Assembly (NCBI RefSeq): GCF_900187605.1
Contig: NZ_FYEA01000007.1
Span: forward strand, 62,001 to 126,000
Length of the DNA stretch: 64,000 nt
Direction of reading: 5' to 3'
Source: Pseudomonas sp. Irchel 3H7
Lineage (GTDB): Bacteria; Pseudomonadota; Gammaproteobacteria; Pseudomonadales; Pseudomonadaceae
The notes below the pieces were generated by a model, which was given only the letters and a program-made list of their open reading frames with translations, was not told where the DNA came from and ran no database searches. Positions 48,430-57,301 of this stretch are shown here, piece after piece. Each line of letters begins with the position of its first letter. Within the stretch, counting starts at the first letter, position 1. A program made the position numbers and the translations under genes.

Positions 48430-49209
48430 ATGTCGATACTGCGGGCCATCAGGATTTTTCTCTTTTACCTGCTGCTGGGCACCACCTCCCTGCTGTGGTG
48501 CAGCTTGAGTTTTTTTATCGCGCCGTTTCTGCCGTTCAAGGCGCGCTATCGTTTTATCAACGTGTACTGGTGCCGTTGCGCCTTGTGGTTGACCAAGGTG
48601 TTCCTCGGTATTCGTTACGAAATCAAAGGTGCGGAAAACGTGCCTGACCGGCCCTGCGTGATTCAGTCGAACCATCAGAGCACCTGGGAGACGTTCTTTC
48701 TCTCCGCCTATTTTTCGCCATTGAGCCAAGTGCTCAAACGCGAATTGCTTTACGTGCCATTCTTCGGCTGGGCCATGGCCATGTTGCGGCCGATCGCGAT
48801 TGATCGCGACAACCCGAAAGCTGCTTTGAAACAGGTCGCCGCCAAAGGTGATGAACTGCTCAAGGACAACGTTTGGGTGCTGATCTTCCCGGAAGGTACG
48901 CGTGTTCCTTACGGCACTGTCGGCAAATTCTCCCGCAGTGGTAGCGCTTTGGCGGTGAATGCGGCGCTTCCGGTCCTGCCGATTGCACACAATGCCGGCA
49001 AGTTCTGGCCGAAAATCGGTTGGGGCAAGAAGTCTGGCGTGATCACTGTAGTCATCGGCGAGCCGATGTACGCCGAAGGTACTGGCCCTCGCGCCATCGC
49101 CGAGCTGAACGACCGGGTGCAAGCCTGGAACGAGAAGACTCAGCGGGAAATGGGTTCGCTGCCACCCACCCCGCAGGCACCGGCGACAAGCGATCAGATC
49201 GCTGTCTGA
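48430..49209 (+). CDS. 1-acyl-sn-glycerol-3-phosphate acyltransferase (PlsC family)
   Basis: The 259-residue membrane enzyme has an N-terminal helix (about 8-28), then SNHQSTWETFF (the H-x4-acid motif with Glu) and FPEGTRVPYG (substrate site), followed by VLPIAHNAG. It should acylate lysophosphatidate or a related lysolipid. Position next to gmhB and gyrB matches PA0005 (LptA/PlsC). The Glu in the HX4D position is a common variant in this subfamily. It is followed by a bidirectional terminator. Confidence 0.92.
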   Translation: MSILRAIRIFLFYLLLGTTSLLWCSLSFFIAPFLPFKARYRFINVYWCRCALWLTKVFLGIRYEIKGAENVPDRPCVIQSNHQSTWETFFLSAYFSPLSQVLKRELLYVPFFGWAMAMLRPIAIDRDNPKAALKQVAAKGDELLKDNVWVLIFPEGTRVPYGTVGKFSRSGSALAVNAALPVLPIAHNAGKFWPKIGWGKKSGVITVVIGEPMYAEGTGPRAIAELNDRVQAWNEKTQREMGSLPPTPQAPATSDQIAV

Positions 49210-49340
49210 GATTTTGTGGATAACCTGTGTACGGTTTTGTTGAAAACGCTTGAATATTGAAATTAAGTGATTGATTTACTTATATATTTCTCAAGCTCAT
49301 AAAACACCGTAAAAGGTGCATAAGTTTTTTTCGGAAGTAA

Positions 49341-49367
49341 AAAAACCGGCTGATATAGCCGGTTTTT
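49341..49367. terminator. Bidirectional terminator between plsC-type gene and histidine kinase
   Basis: AAAAACCGGCT and AGCCGGTTTTT form an 11-base stem with U-runs on both strands around GATAT. It serves the convergent acyltransferase and kinase genes. Confidence 0.88.
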
Positions 49368-49376
49368 TGTGCCTGA

Positions 49377-50909
49377 TCATTCGGGGATCAACGGTAACTC
49401 AAGCAGGAACGTGGTGCCTTGATCGACCATGCTGCGGCATTCGATTCTGCCGCCATGGTGATCGACCACCGCTTTGACCATCGACAGGCCGAGGCCCACG
49501 CCGTCGATGCCCTGGGCCGAGGAAAAGCGTCGGTACTGACTGAACAGATCAGGCAACTCTTGTTCGGCGATGCCTTTGCCTTGATCGGTCAGTTCGCAAC
49601 ATAGCCACTCTCCGTGGCAACTGACTCGTAGTTCAATCGTGGTGTCTGCCGGGCTGTACTTGATCGCGTTTTCCAGCAAGTTGAACAGCGCACGCGTCAG
49701 TAGTCCCTGGTCAGCCATGATCAGGCGCTCCTGGGATTGCTCATCCATGTCGTGCAGCAGTTCGATACGTTTCTGCTGGGCGATGGGCAAAGCCTGATCC
49801 AGCACGTCCAGCACCAACATCGCGAACAGGCTCGGCTGGAACTGATAGGCCTCGGACTCGGCCCGCGCCAGCAAGACGAAACCATCGGTCAGATCCAGCG
49901 CGCGACGCACCTGGCGCTCGATCTGGTCGAACAACGGCGAATCCACCTGGGCCTGATGGCGATGAACATCGAGCAGGGCGAGGATGGCCGAATGCGGGGC
50001 ACGCAGATCATGGGAAAGAAAGCGCAGTAATACTCCACGTTGTTCCTCGGCAGCACGTTCGGCGCTGAGATCGGTAAGGCTCAGCAGCCAACCGATTGGC
50101 GTGTCTCCGTCCACCGGCAGCAGTGCGGCACGCTCCAGGCGCAGGCTGCGTTCCTTGTGATCGCGAAACTCCAACAACGGCATGGCCGACAGCGACGGGC
50201 GCGGCTCTGTGGACAACTCCGGATAACCGAGGCTGGCCAGTTGATCGAGGACGTCGTCCCCCACCAGATTGTGATCGAATAGCTGACGAGCCTTGCGATT
50301 GCCCAACAGGATCTGGCCTCTGGGATCGCTGATCAGTGTGGCGACGGGCAAGTACTCCAGACCGTCGGCAATAAAGCGACGGGTATCTCGGGTGCGACTC
50401 ATGGCCTGTTCAAGCGCCATGATCTGGCCCTGCAAGCGATCAGTCCCGGTAAATTGCGTACGACGACGTTCGGGGAACACTTTCGGCTCGCTGTCCAGCC
50501 GCGCCAGCTCCCAGCCGAAATACGTCAGCACCACACTCAGACGCCGCCAGTTCCAGATCAAATAGCCGAACAACATACCCAGCACCGCCGGTGTCGGCGA
50601 CCACCAGTGGCGCATTTCCGCTAGCCCGGCACTGATCAACAACACACACGCCATGCCGATCAGCGTTAGCCAAAGTGCCCATCGCGGTCGCCACAACAGC
50701 AACCCCAGCACACAAGCCACCAGCCCTACCGATAACAACGCTCCCGTAACAGGCGTTGCATCGTGCAGATTGACCTGCGCGCGATACGACAACAGCGCAG
50801 TCAGCGGCAACAGCACTAGACTTATCCACAACCACTCGCGCACCAGCTGTCGAAACAGTCGCTGCACTTGGCTCGGCTCTCGGCTTTCACGCCGACGATT
50901 GTTGTTCAT
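49377..50909 (-). CDS. Membrane sensor histidine kinase
   Basis: The 510-residue kinase has four predicted membrane helices packed into residues 26-120, with loops too short for a periplasmic domain. A PAS-like region follows (about 175-280), then phosphoacceptor H300 in RFLSHDLRAPHSA, the N box LFNLLENAIKYSP, DQGKGIAEQ and GVGLGLSMVK. The helix arrangement (one helix, a short gap, then three close together) is what remains of a CHASE2-type sensor if its extracytoplasmic domain were lost; that reading is speculative. It is divergent from the response regulator gene, 169 bases away. The signal is unknown. Confidence 0.87.
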   Translation of the reverse strand: MNNNRRRESREPSQVQRLFRQLVREWLWISLVLLPLTALLSYRAQVNLHDATPVTGALLSVGLVACVLGLLLWRPRWALWLTLIGMACVLLISAGLAEMRHWWSPTPAVLGMLFGYLIWNWRRLSVVLTYFGWELARLDSEPKVFPERRRTQFTGTDRLQGQIMALEQAMSRTRDTRRFIADGLEYLPVATLISDPRGQILLGNRKARQLFDHNLVGDDVLDQLASLGYPELSTEPRPSLSAMPLLEFRDHKERSLRLERAALLPVDGDTPIGWLLSLTDLSAERAAEEQRGVLLRFLSHDLRAPHSAILALLDVHRHQAQVDSPLFDQIERQVRRALDLTDGFVLLARAESEAYQFQPSLFAMLVLDVLDQALPIAQQKRIELLHDMDEQSQERLIMADQGLLTRALFNLLENAIKYSPADTTIELRVSCHGEWLCCELTDQGKGIAEQELPDLFSQYRRFSSAQGIDGVGLGLSMVKAVVDHHGGRIECRSMVDQGTTFLLELPLIPE

Positions 50910-51078
50910 AGGGAAACAGGGCAGGGCGATGTGAATGGTTTCATGGGCCACAGGTCTGAGACGTAGACCCGAAGAATCATAGCGGACGTCGACCAATGGC
51001 GGGCCGCTTACTTTCCCAGCAATGGCGGAGCGACTATGGTTGTCGGCCAACTGCCCAAGCATCAAGGAATCATCGCGT

Positions 51079-51795
51079 ATGCGCGTTGCGATATTGGACG
51101 ACGAACCCGCCGAACTGCGTCGGGTCGAGCAAACCCTGCAGCAAATGGCCGACGCTGGCGAGCAGCCGTGGTCGCTGCACAGCTTCGAGCGTGGTGAAGA
51201 CCTGCTGCGACAGCTACGCCGGGAAACCTTCGACCTGCTGATCCTCGATTGGCAGTTACCCGATCTCACGGGTCTGGCCCTGCTGCGCTGGACCCGCGAG
51301 CACATGGAGGCGCCACCGGCAGCGATCATGCTGACCAGTCGCGATGGCGAAAGCGATATCGTCCAGGCCTTGAACGCAGGCGCCGACGATTACGTGAGTA
51401 AACCGTTCCGTCCCAATGAACTGAAAGCACGCGTGGCGGCGGTATTGCGCCGGCACAGTCAACAGCGTCCAGCCGCTGCCGAAGTGCTGAGTTTCAATGA
51501 CTTGGCGTTTGACGATGCGGAACTGACGGTCACCCGCGAGGGCAAGCCGATCGTCATGACCGAACGGGAATACCGTCTCGCGCGTTGCCTGTTCAGCAAC
51601 CTCGGACGGCCATTGTCGCGGGACTACCTGTATGAACGGTTCTGGCCCCATGAGGAAATGGCTTCGTCGCGACCGTTGGACACGCATATCTATCGCCTGC
51701 GCAACAAGCTCGGACTGACGGCGGATCGTGGCTGGCAACTGCTGACAATTTATGGCTACGGCTATCGGTTGGAAAGTGTGGCGGCCGTCACCTGA
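51079..51795 (+). CDS. OmpR-family response regulator
   Basis: The 238-residue regulator has a receiver domain (DDE at the start, phosphoacceptor D57 in LLILDWQLPDLTG, Lys in VSKPFRPNE) and a winged-helix DNA-binding domain (from about 135; ending TIYGYGYRLE). The ATG at 51079 follows AAGGAAT. It is probably the partner of the divergent kinase. The divergent, rather than cotranscribed, layout is less usual for such a pair. Confidence 0.9.
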   Translation: MRVAILDDEPAELRRVEQTLQQMADAGEQPWSLHSFERGEDLLRQLRRETFDLLILDWQLPDLTGLALLRWTREHMEAPPAAIMLTSRDGESDIVQALNAGADDYVSKPFRPNELKARVAAVLRRHSQQRPAAAEVLSFNDLAFDDAELTVTREGKPIVMTEREYRLARCLFSNLGRPLSRDYLYERFWPHEEMASSRPLDTHIYRLRNKLGLTADRGWQLLTIYGYGYRLESVAAVT

Positions 51796-51809
51796 ACGGC
51801 TGAGCCGAA

Positions 51810-51843
51810 ACTGTCAGGGGGCGCGTTATCCCCACCTGACAGT
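51810..51843. terminator. Hairpin between response regulator and LysR gene
   Basis: ACTGTCAGG (51810-51818) and CCTGACAGT (51835-51843) form a 9-base stem with a 16-base loop, followed by CCTGTTTC. It lies between the two convergent genes and can serve both. Confidence 0.55.
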
Positions 51844-51868
51844 CCTGTTTCAGTTCAACACAACGTTC

Positions 51869-52867
51869 TTATACTTTGCTGCTCATCGTCAGACAGGAAT
51901 GACTGTCGTGCTCAGTGGGCATCGGGAAACGTGGCTGATGAATGGAAGCGATATGGCGAGGAATGTTTGCCAGGGAATCCAGCGGCACCAACCATCGTTT
52001 TGATGATTGCGCGAGATGTTCGGTCAGCTTGCCCAACAACTCGCCACTATTGCGCCAATGGTGCCAGTACAACGGCACATCGGTTGGCTTGTCGGGTATC
52101 AACTCGACCAGCAAGCCACGCTGCAGATGATCGAGAATCTGCAACTCCGGAACCAGACCCCAACCCAATCCGGCCTCTGTCAGTCGTATAAATCCTTCTG
52201 ATGACGGACAGAAATGGTGCTCGAAACTTCCGAGCACGCCCAAGGCTGCGAGATAACGGTGCTGCAGAAAATCGTCGGGGCCAAACACCAGCGCCGGCGT
52301 GCGGGCAATCAACTGGGCATTGATACCGTTCGGAAAATGTCGGGCGATAAACTCCGGACTCGCCACTGCGCGGTAGCGCATGGCACCGAGCAACAGACTG
52401 CGCGCCCCCGCCATTGGCCGTTCAGTGGCACACACACAGGCCGCCACCTCACCAGCACGCATACGCCTGAGACTGACCGCTTGATCCTCGACGACCAGAT
52501 CCAGCAACAAATTCTGCTCGGCGCAAAAATCGCCCACTGATCGCGCCCACCATGTCGCCAGGCTGTCAGCGTTCAGGGCGACACGCAGGCGTTCCGGGGA
52601 CCCGTCTTCATCCAGAGAAGGCACGTGACTCTGAAGATCGCGCTCAAGTAACCGCACCTGCTGAACATGATAAAGCAGCCGCCGCCCTATCTCGGTTGGC
52701 ACCGGTGGCGTCACGCGCACTAACACCGGACGGCCGACCCTGGCCTCCAATAGCTTGATTCGCTGTGACACTGCGGGTTGGGACAGACCAAGAACCTGGG
52801 CTGCTCGTTCGAAGCCTCCCTGTTCAATGACCGCAGAGAGAGCAGAAAGCAATTTGTAATCAAACAT
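51869..52867 (-). CDS. ArgP/LysG-type LysR regulator
   Basis: The 332-residue protein has the LysR winged helix (SALSAVIEQGGFERAAQVLGLSQPAVSQRIKLLE) and an effector domain. The opening DYKLLSALSAVIEQGGFERAA and the SQPAVSQRIKLLE helix are typical of the ArgP (IciA) branch, which senses lysine and arginine. It is about 35 residues longer than ArgP (about 297), with an extra C-terminal tail after residue 300. ArgP genes usually flank a LysE/ArgO exporter; none is here. Instead it is divergent from the accessory cluster at 53185, which it may control. The link is inferred from position. Confidence 0.8.
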   Translation of the reverse strand: MFDYKLLSALSAVIEQGGFERAAQVLGLSQPAVSQRIKLLEARVGRPVLVRVTPPVPTEIGRRLLYHVQQVRLLERDLQSHVPSLDEDGSPERLRVALNADSLATWWARSVGDFCAEQNLLLDLVVEDQAVSLRRMRAGEVAACVCATERPMAGARSLLLGAMRYRAVASPEFIARHFPNGINAQLIARTPALVFGPDDFLQHRYLAALGVLGSFEHHFCPSSEGFIRLTEAGLGWGLVPELQILDHLQRGLLVELIPDKPTDVPLYWHHWRNSGELLGKLTEHLAQSSKRWLVPLDSLANIPRHIASIHQPRFPMPTEHDSHSCLTMSSKV

Positions 52868-53184
52868 CCGTTTTCCTTATGGGTGATCAACAATATCTTT
52901 TTTACTTCGAAGCGGAATCTATTGAGAATCGATACTGCAGGCACAACCGTTAGATCCCTCACAGTTGTACTGCGCGCGATTGCTTGGCGTTATTGCCATT
53001 CATCAAACTTGATGTATTTCAGAAGCACCCGAGCTGAACAATTAAACATTCAAACCGGAGGTATTAGTTAACACCAGAGCCTGTAAAAGGTACACATAAT
53101 GGAATGATTAAAAATCAACTCGATAGCTTGCCTAACGATTAGAAAATATCAGCGAAATTCTTGTTCAGTTCGACGGAGTGAGTT
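52868..53184. other. AT-rich divergent region upstream of the accessory cluster
   Basis: 317 bases without a supported gene. Base composition falls sharply here compared with the flanking regulator, marking the left edge of the accessory island. It should contain the LysR gene promoter and the promoter of the cluster. The ribosome site CGGAG stands 7 bases before the GTG at 53185. I could not pick out a convincing -35/-10 pair. Confidence 0.5.
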
Positions 53185-54102
53185 GTGCAGAGAACTACAT
53201 TTACTAATGCCAATCGATTGGCATTGGCCGATATTCAGAGCAGGTCCAGCGATGTAACGTTTGCACTGAAATTTGCAATCTACTTAGCGCTGATTGTAAC
53301 CGGTGGTTGTCTGGCACTGAGTGGTCATCCATGGGAAATCGCCATAGGCGTCATTCTTCTTGGATCAATGTTCGCCCATGGCGTGGAACTTCAACATCAA
53401 GTCCTGCACTCACAGGGATTCCGGAATAAAAAGCTTAACGAGCTGTTCGGCATACTGCTCGGTCTGCCAATGTTGGTTTCATTTGCTGATTACAAAGCCA
53501 GCCATATGCACCACCATCGTTACCTGGGCACTCCGGAAAATCGGGAGTTCTTTGATTACGGTGATCAATATGGTGAGTTATCCCTTCGTTCCATCAGCGC
53601 GCTATTAACCAGACTTTTGATGGTTTCGCACTACCCACGTTTTTTCAAAAATGTGTTCATTGCGTTTAGCTCGCAGTACCAAAACGTTTCCAGCAACGTT
53701 TCCAAACGGATCAAGCGAGATCATCTTTCGATGGTATTGATGATTGCGTTATTGGGTTTGGTCTCCTTTCAGTTCGGTTATGAAATCATCGTCTATCTGT
53801 GGATTATTCCGCTCATGTTTGTCGCGGCTCCGGTACACGCCCTGATTGAGATGCCAGAGCATTTCCGTTGCGCAACGGATTCGACAGACCCCTACGAAAA
53901 CACCAGAACCATCAAAAGCAACGCATTCATGAACTGGTTCACCAACGGCAATAACTACCACGTTGAGCATCATCTGATGCCCGGATTGCCTATTGACCGT
54001 CTGCACGACCTGCACGAAAAAATTCATGAAAACTGCCGTTACCTGGAAGTCTCCTATAAAAGTTTTTACTTGGGACTGCTCCGCTCAATGCGCAAAAGCT
54101 GA
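53185..54102 (+). CDS. Membrane di-iron fatty-acid-desaturase-family enzyme
   Basis: The 305-residue protein (GTG start) has membrane helices at about 28-62 (two), 85-100, 182-215 (two) and the three histidine clusters of the family: HGVELQH with H75 close by (65-75), HMHHH (107-111) and HVEHH (259-263), plus H218 and H226. It should hold a di-iron centre and either desaturate or hydroxylate a substrate with O2. Full length and all boxes suggest an active enzyme. It is first of seven co-directional genes that encode three different oxygen-activating iron enzymes, so its substrate may be a dedicated metabolite rather than membrane lipid. Composition is AT-richer than the housekeeping genes. 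Confidence 0.85.
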   Translation: MQRTTFTNANRLALADIQSRSSDVTFALKFAIYLALIVTGGCLALSGHPWEIAIGVILLGSMFAHGVELQHQVLHSQGFRNKKLNELFGILLGLPMLVSFADYKASHMHHHRYLGTPENREFFDYGDQYGELSLRSISALLTRLLMVSHYPRFFKNVFIAFSSQYQNVSSNVSKRIKRDHLSMVLMIALLGLVSFQFGYEIIVYLWIIPLMFVAAPVHALIEMPEHFRCATDSTDPYENTRTIKSNAFMNWFTNGNNYHVEHHLMPGLPIDRLHDLHEKIHENCRYLEVSYKSFYLGLLRSMRKS

Positions 54103-54204
54103 CCCGCGCAGCGCCTGTTGCAAGACTGAACGCTAACTCCGACGGGGCGTGGCACGTGCTCGCGTCTGGCGACTGCTCGCCCCTGGTAAAGCAAAGGAAC
54201 TGAA

Positions 54205-55128
54205 ATGACTCTACAAGATCGTTCCACGGATCAGACGACCACGCCGCCGTCGACCATAAACTCGCTATCGGAACAGACCGCGCTCAACTCGTTTTATCTT
54301 CGTGAACTGGCCGAACCAAGCGCTTACAAAATGGCGCCGATTCACCACGAATATACGCGCACCCATAGACTGGAAGATGAATGGAACGCCTACGAAGAAA
54401 GTCGTCTCGATAAAACCCGGTTGCCAAAGAACGCTGCCGAGTTTTTGAAGTGGTACACCCGCCTGCATTCGACTCATCGCGATGAGGTTTCAGCGTTTTT
54501 CACTTGGCTGGCTGAAGAGTCGACGCTTGAAGAACTGAGCTTTTACATCGCCATGGAAGAGCAGGTCGACGGTCGCTTCGATGACGTCATCGCCCTGGCA
54601 CAATTGGGCATGACAGGCGATATGAAGTTGGCGCTTGCGGAAAACTACTGGGACGAAATGGGCCTGGGTACGCTATCCGAAATGCATACCGTGCTGTTCC
54701 GTAAATCCGCAGCAACACTGCACGAACTCATCGGCCCCCAGGCCCGCGTTCAACAAGCGCCGGCGGAGGCCCTGAAGAACGGCAATCTGCTGCTGATGTA
54801 CGCACTACGGCGCCAGTATCACCCTCGTCTACTGGGCGCACTGGCGATTCTTGAACACACTGCGCCCTACCGGTTCTCCCGAACAGTCAAGGCCATGCGT
54901 CGTCTGCACATGCCCGAAGACGTCATCTATTACCACGACATGCATATAAAGATTGATGCCAATCACGGCAAGCAACTTCTCTATCGCGTGCTGATGCCAT
55001 TGGCGAAGTCATGCCCTGAAGCCATTGAAGAAATGTGTATCGGCTGCCTGATCCGATACAACGTAGCCGTCGACTATTACAAAAGCATCGAACTGGCTAT
55101 GAAAAACAACAAAGCGCTGTTGACGTGA
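54205..55128 (+). CDS. Heme-oxygenase-like diiron oxidase (HDO) family protein
   Basis: The 307-residue helical protein matches the iron-containing redox enzyme family (PF14518) that includes UndA, BesC and the N-oxygenase domain of SznF. Probable ligands are E118 or E119 (in AMEEQVDG), E151 and H161 (in NYWDEMGLGTLSEMH), and H247, D251 and H254 (in YYHDMHIKIDANH). The spacings E-x9-H and H-x3-D-x2-H equal those of SznF. Such enzymes use O2 to cleave C-C bonds or N-oxidise amines of amino acids or fatty acids. A ribosome site (AAAGGAAC) precedes the ATG. It lies between the desaturase and the 2OG oxygenase. Confidence 0.85.
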   Translation: MTLQDRSTDQTTTPPSTINSLSEQTALNSFYLRELAEPSAYKMAPIHHEYTRTHRLEDEWNAYEESRLDKTRLPKNAAEFLKWYTRLHSTHRDEVSAFFTWLAEESTLEELSFYIAMEEQVDGRFDDVIALAQLGMTGDMKLALAENYWDEMGLGTLSEMHTVLFRKSAATLHELIGPQARVQQAPAEALKNGNLLLMYALRRQYHPRLLGALAILEHTAPYRFSRTVKAMRRLHMPEDVIYYHDMHIKIDANHGKQLLYRVLMPLAKSCPEAIEEMCIGCLIRYNVAVDYYKSIELAMKNNKALLT

Positions 55129-55144
55129 TACTTAGAGAACTCTT

Positions 55145-55867
55145 ATGAAAAGCAATCTTGCCAATACTGAGCCACAGACTGTCTGGGCACTCAACAACAG
55201 CCGATTTGTTGCAGGGCACTCCGCTGAACTGCTGGGTGTGGATTTTTCCGAGATGCCCGAGTGGGCGCAATTTCAGGGTTATTGGGAAAACCTCGAACTT
55301 GATCGTTACATGAACGATGGAGGCATGTACCGCTATCGCCGTTTCGGTAAATTCAAGTGGTATGCGAACGGCAATCGCCTGGAGCAGCAGCCCCATGTAC
55401 CGTATTCCCAACCGGAGTATTTCAATCCGCTGAACGGTGGCATCGACCGGCACTTCGCCCCCGTCACTGCGGAGATGGCCGACAATGAAGTGCTGAAGAA
55501 GCTTCTACTGAAACTCGCCAACACCTTCAGTGAAATCGAAGATGTCCAAGGCTGGAAGATCAACACCTATTTCAATCGTATCCTCGCCACTCCAGACATG
55601 ACGGGATTGCCGGTACCCGAAGGCAAACATCGGGATGGGGTGAAATTCAGTTGCCTGTTCATGGCCGACAGAAGTGGTGTAGTCGGAGGCGAAACGACCC
55701 TGGTCGATATCATGCACCAGCAGCCTATTTATGTGGGCACGCTGGAGAAGCCTTGTCAGGCACTGTTGTTCAGGGATGACACGGTTTTTCACGATACGAC
55801 AGCCATTCAGATCTGTAATGGAGCTGACAGCGGTTATCGCGATCTGCTGGTTATCGAGTTCCACTGA
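55145..55867 (+). CDS. 2OG-Fe(II) dioxygenase, free-amino-acid hydroxylase type
   Basis: The 240-residue protein resembles the 2OG-Fe_Oxy_2 family (PF10014), whose best-known member is Bacillus L-isoleucine dioxygenase acting on free amino acids. The iron triad is H162 and D164 (in EGKHRDGVKF) and H216 (in VFHDTTAI), with R232 (YRDLLVIEF) for 2-oxoglutarate. The opening GGMYRYRRFGKF and the QQPHVPYSQP block are typical. It follows the HDO gene by 16 bases. The expected activity is hydroxylation of an amino acid side chain; the substrate is not known. Confidence 0.85.
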   Translation: MKSNLANTEPQTVWALNNSRFVAGHSAELLGVDFSEMPEWAQFQGYWENLELDRYMNDGGMYRYRRFGKFKWYANGNRLEQQPHVPYSQPEYFNPLNGGIDRHFAPVTAEMADNEVLKKLLLKLANTFSEIEDVQGWKINTYFNRILATPDMTGLPVPEGKHRDGVKFSCLFMADRSGVVGGETTLVDIMHQQPIYVGTLEKPCQALLFRDDTVFHDTTAIQICNGADSGYRDLLVIEFH

Positions 55868-55912
55868 CCGTTCTCGTCCAGTCTTTTAAACGTGTCTGGG
55901 TGAGGGGGTTGC

Positions 55913-56356
55913 ATGCACAAGGCTGAACGTATGGAGACGGCAGTGACGATCAGGGTTATGCAGAATTATGAATTGCCCATGACGCTGGCGTTGCTGTCGA
56001 CTTTTTATCCGGATTTGAATAAAGACCTGCTGTTAGAACGATTGGAAACTGTCGCCAAGTTGAATTGGCAGTGTGTCGGGGTATTCGCAGGAACCGAGTT
56101 GGTGGGCCTGACCGGCTATTGGCTGAATACCCGGATTTACTGCGGCAAATATTTATATATCGATCATTTCATCATCAAGCCGGGAAACCGATCTCGTGGA
56201 GTGGGGGCACAACTGCTCAGCTACGTAAGAGCCTTGGCCGATCATTACCAGTGTGAACAGGTCTGCCTTGATACATTCGTTAGCAATTCGATGGCGCAGT
56301 CTTTCTGGACCCGACACGGTTTCTCAATCGTTGGTTTTCACTACGTCGCCAAATAA
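55913..56356 (+). CDS. GNAT N-acetyltransferase
   Basis: The 147-residue protein has the acetyl-CoA loop in GNRSRGVGAQLLSYV (R/Q-x-x-G-x-G/A form) and the C-terminal NSMAQSFWTRHGFSIVGFHY. It should acetylate an amine. In this cluster it might N-acetylate an amino acid intermediate (protecting it for the ArgC-type reductase) or acetylate the product for self-protection. A GTGAGGGGG ribosome site precedes the first ATG; a second ATG is six codons in. Confidence 0.85.
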   Translation: MHKAERMETAVTIRVMQNYELPMTLALLSTFYPDLNKDLLLERLETVAKLNWQCVGVFAGTELVGLTGYWLNTRIYCGKYLYIDHFIIKPGNRSRGVGAQLLSYVRALADHYQCEQVCLDTFVSNSMAQSFWTRHGFSIVGFHYVAK

Positions 56357-56372
56357 ATACAAGGAGCGTTAT

Positions 56373-57227
56373 ATGCAAAATGAATATTCCCGCGAAGTCA
56401 TTTACAGTCGAATGATCGGCTTGATCAGCCAGGAAGAACTGGCACTGTTAGCCAGCAAGACAATTGCAGTTCCAGGATGCGGCGGTGTCGGATATACCCA
56501 CGCGGAGACACTGGTACGCATGGGCGTTGGCGGAATCAAAATTGCTGATTTCGACACCTTCGGACCAGAGAACTTCAACCGCCAATTTGGCGCAACGACT
56601 CATACAGTCGGACTGAAGAAGGCCGATGTCCTGCGTGAGCGTCTGTTGTCGATCAATCCGGCCTTGCGCATTGAACAGTACAACGGGGTGAGCGCTGAAA
56701 CAGTCGATGACTTTTTGACCGGTGTGGACATGTTATGCGACGCCATGGACTACTTCGTGATTGAGCCGCGAATTCAGATGTACCAAAAGGCGCGGGAACT
56801 GGGTATCCCGGCGGTCGTTTCCTGCCCTATAGGCTTTGGCGGAACGTTGCATCACTTCCATCCGGATTCGATGTCATTCGAAGAATATTTTGCGTTGACG
56901 CCCGATATGACTGAGACGGAGAAACTGATCAATTTCGGTATGGGCCTCGACCCGCTGCATTTGCACCGTGCCTATCTGGAAGATCCGAAGCTTGATTTCG
57001 AGGAACGTAAAGTTGCCTCTCTAAGCTCTGCCTGTTTATTAGCTACAACCCTGACCTCGACGTTTACCCTGGCCAAGTTGTTGAATCGGGAAATGTTCTT
57101 TAAACCAGTACCTTATGTATATCAAATTGACTTCATGGCGGGAAAGTTCGAAGAGACATTGGTCAGTGACGGGGTAGCAGGACTAAAAAACAGTATTTCA
57201 AATAAACCTGAAAAACTGTTTGCATAA
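56373..57227 (+). CDS. ThiF/E1-like adenylating enzyme
   Basis: The 284-residue protein has the E1 nucleotide site: GCGGVG at 35-40, D59/D61, N69-R70 with Q71 (NFNRQF), K82-K83, and D123 in LCDAMDYF. It lacks the CxxC zinc pairs of MoeB/ThiF, so it is a divergent, probably stand-alone enzyme that adenylates a carboxylate. No ubiquitin-like or sulfur-carrier gene lies nearby, unlike thi or moe loci. The ATG at 56373 follows AAGGAGCG; a longer frame from 56253 overlaps the GNAT gene. Substrate unknown. Confidence 0.82.
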   Translation: MQNEYSREVIYSRMIGLISQEELALLASKTIAVPGCGGVGYTHAETLVRMGVGGIKIADFDTFGPENFNRQFGATTHTVGLKKADVLRERLLSINPALRIEQYNGVSAETVDDFLTGVDMLCDAMDYFVIEPRIQMYQKARELGIPAVVSCPIGFGGTLHHFHPDSMSFEEYFALTPDMTETEKLINFGMGLDPLHLHRAYLEDPKLDFEERKVASLSSACLLATTLTSTFTLAKLLNREMFFKPVPYVYQIDFMAGKFEETLVSDGVAGLKNSISNKPEKLFA

Positions 57228-57301
57228 AAACGTCACCCTGCGCAGCACAGTAAAGGTGTGATAAAGTTTCAAAACACTCATTATCGTGAATTTTCGTGAA
57301 C

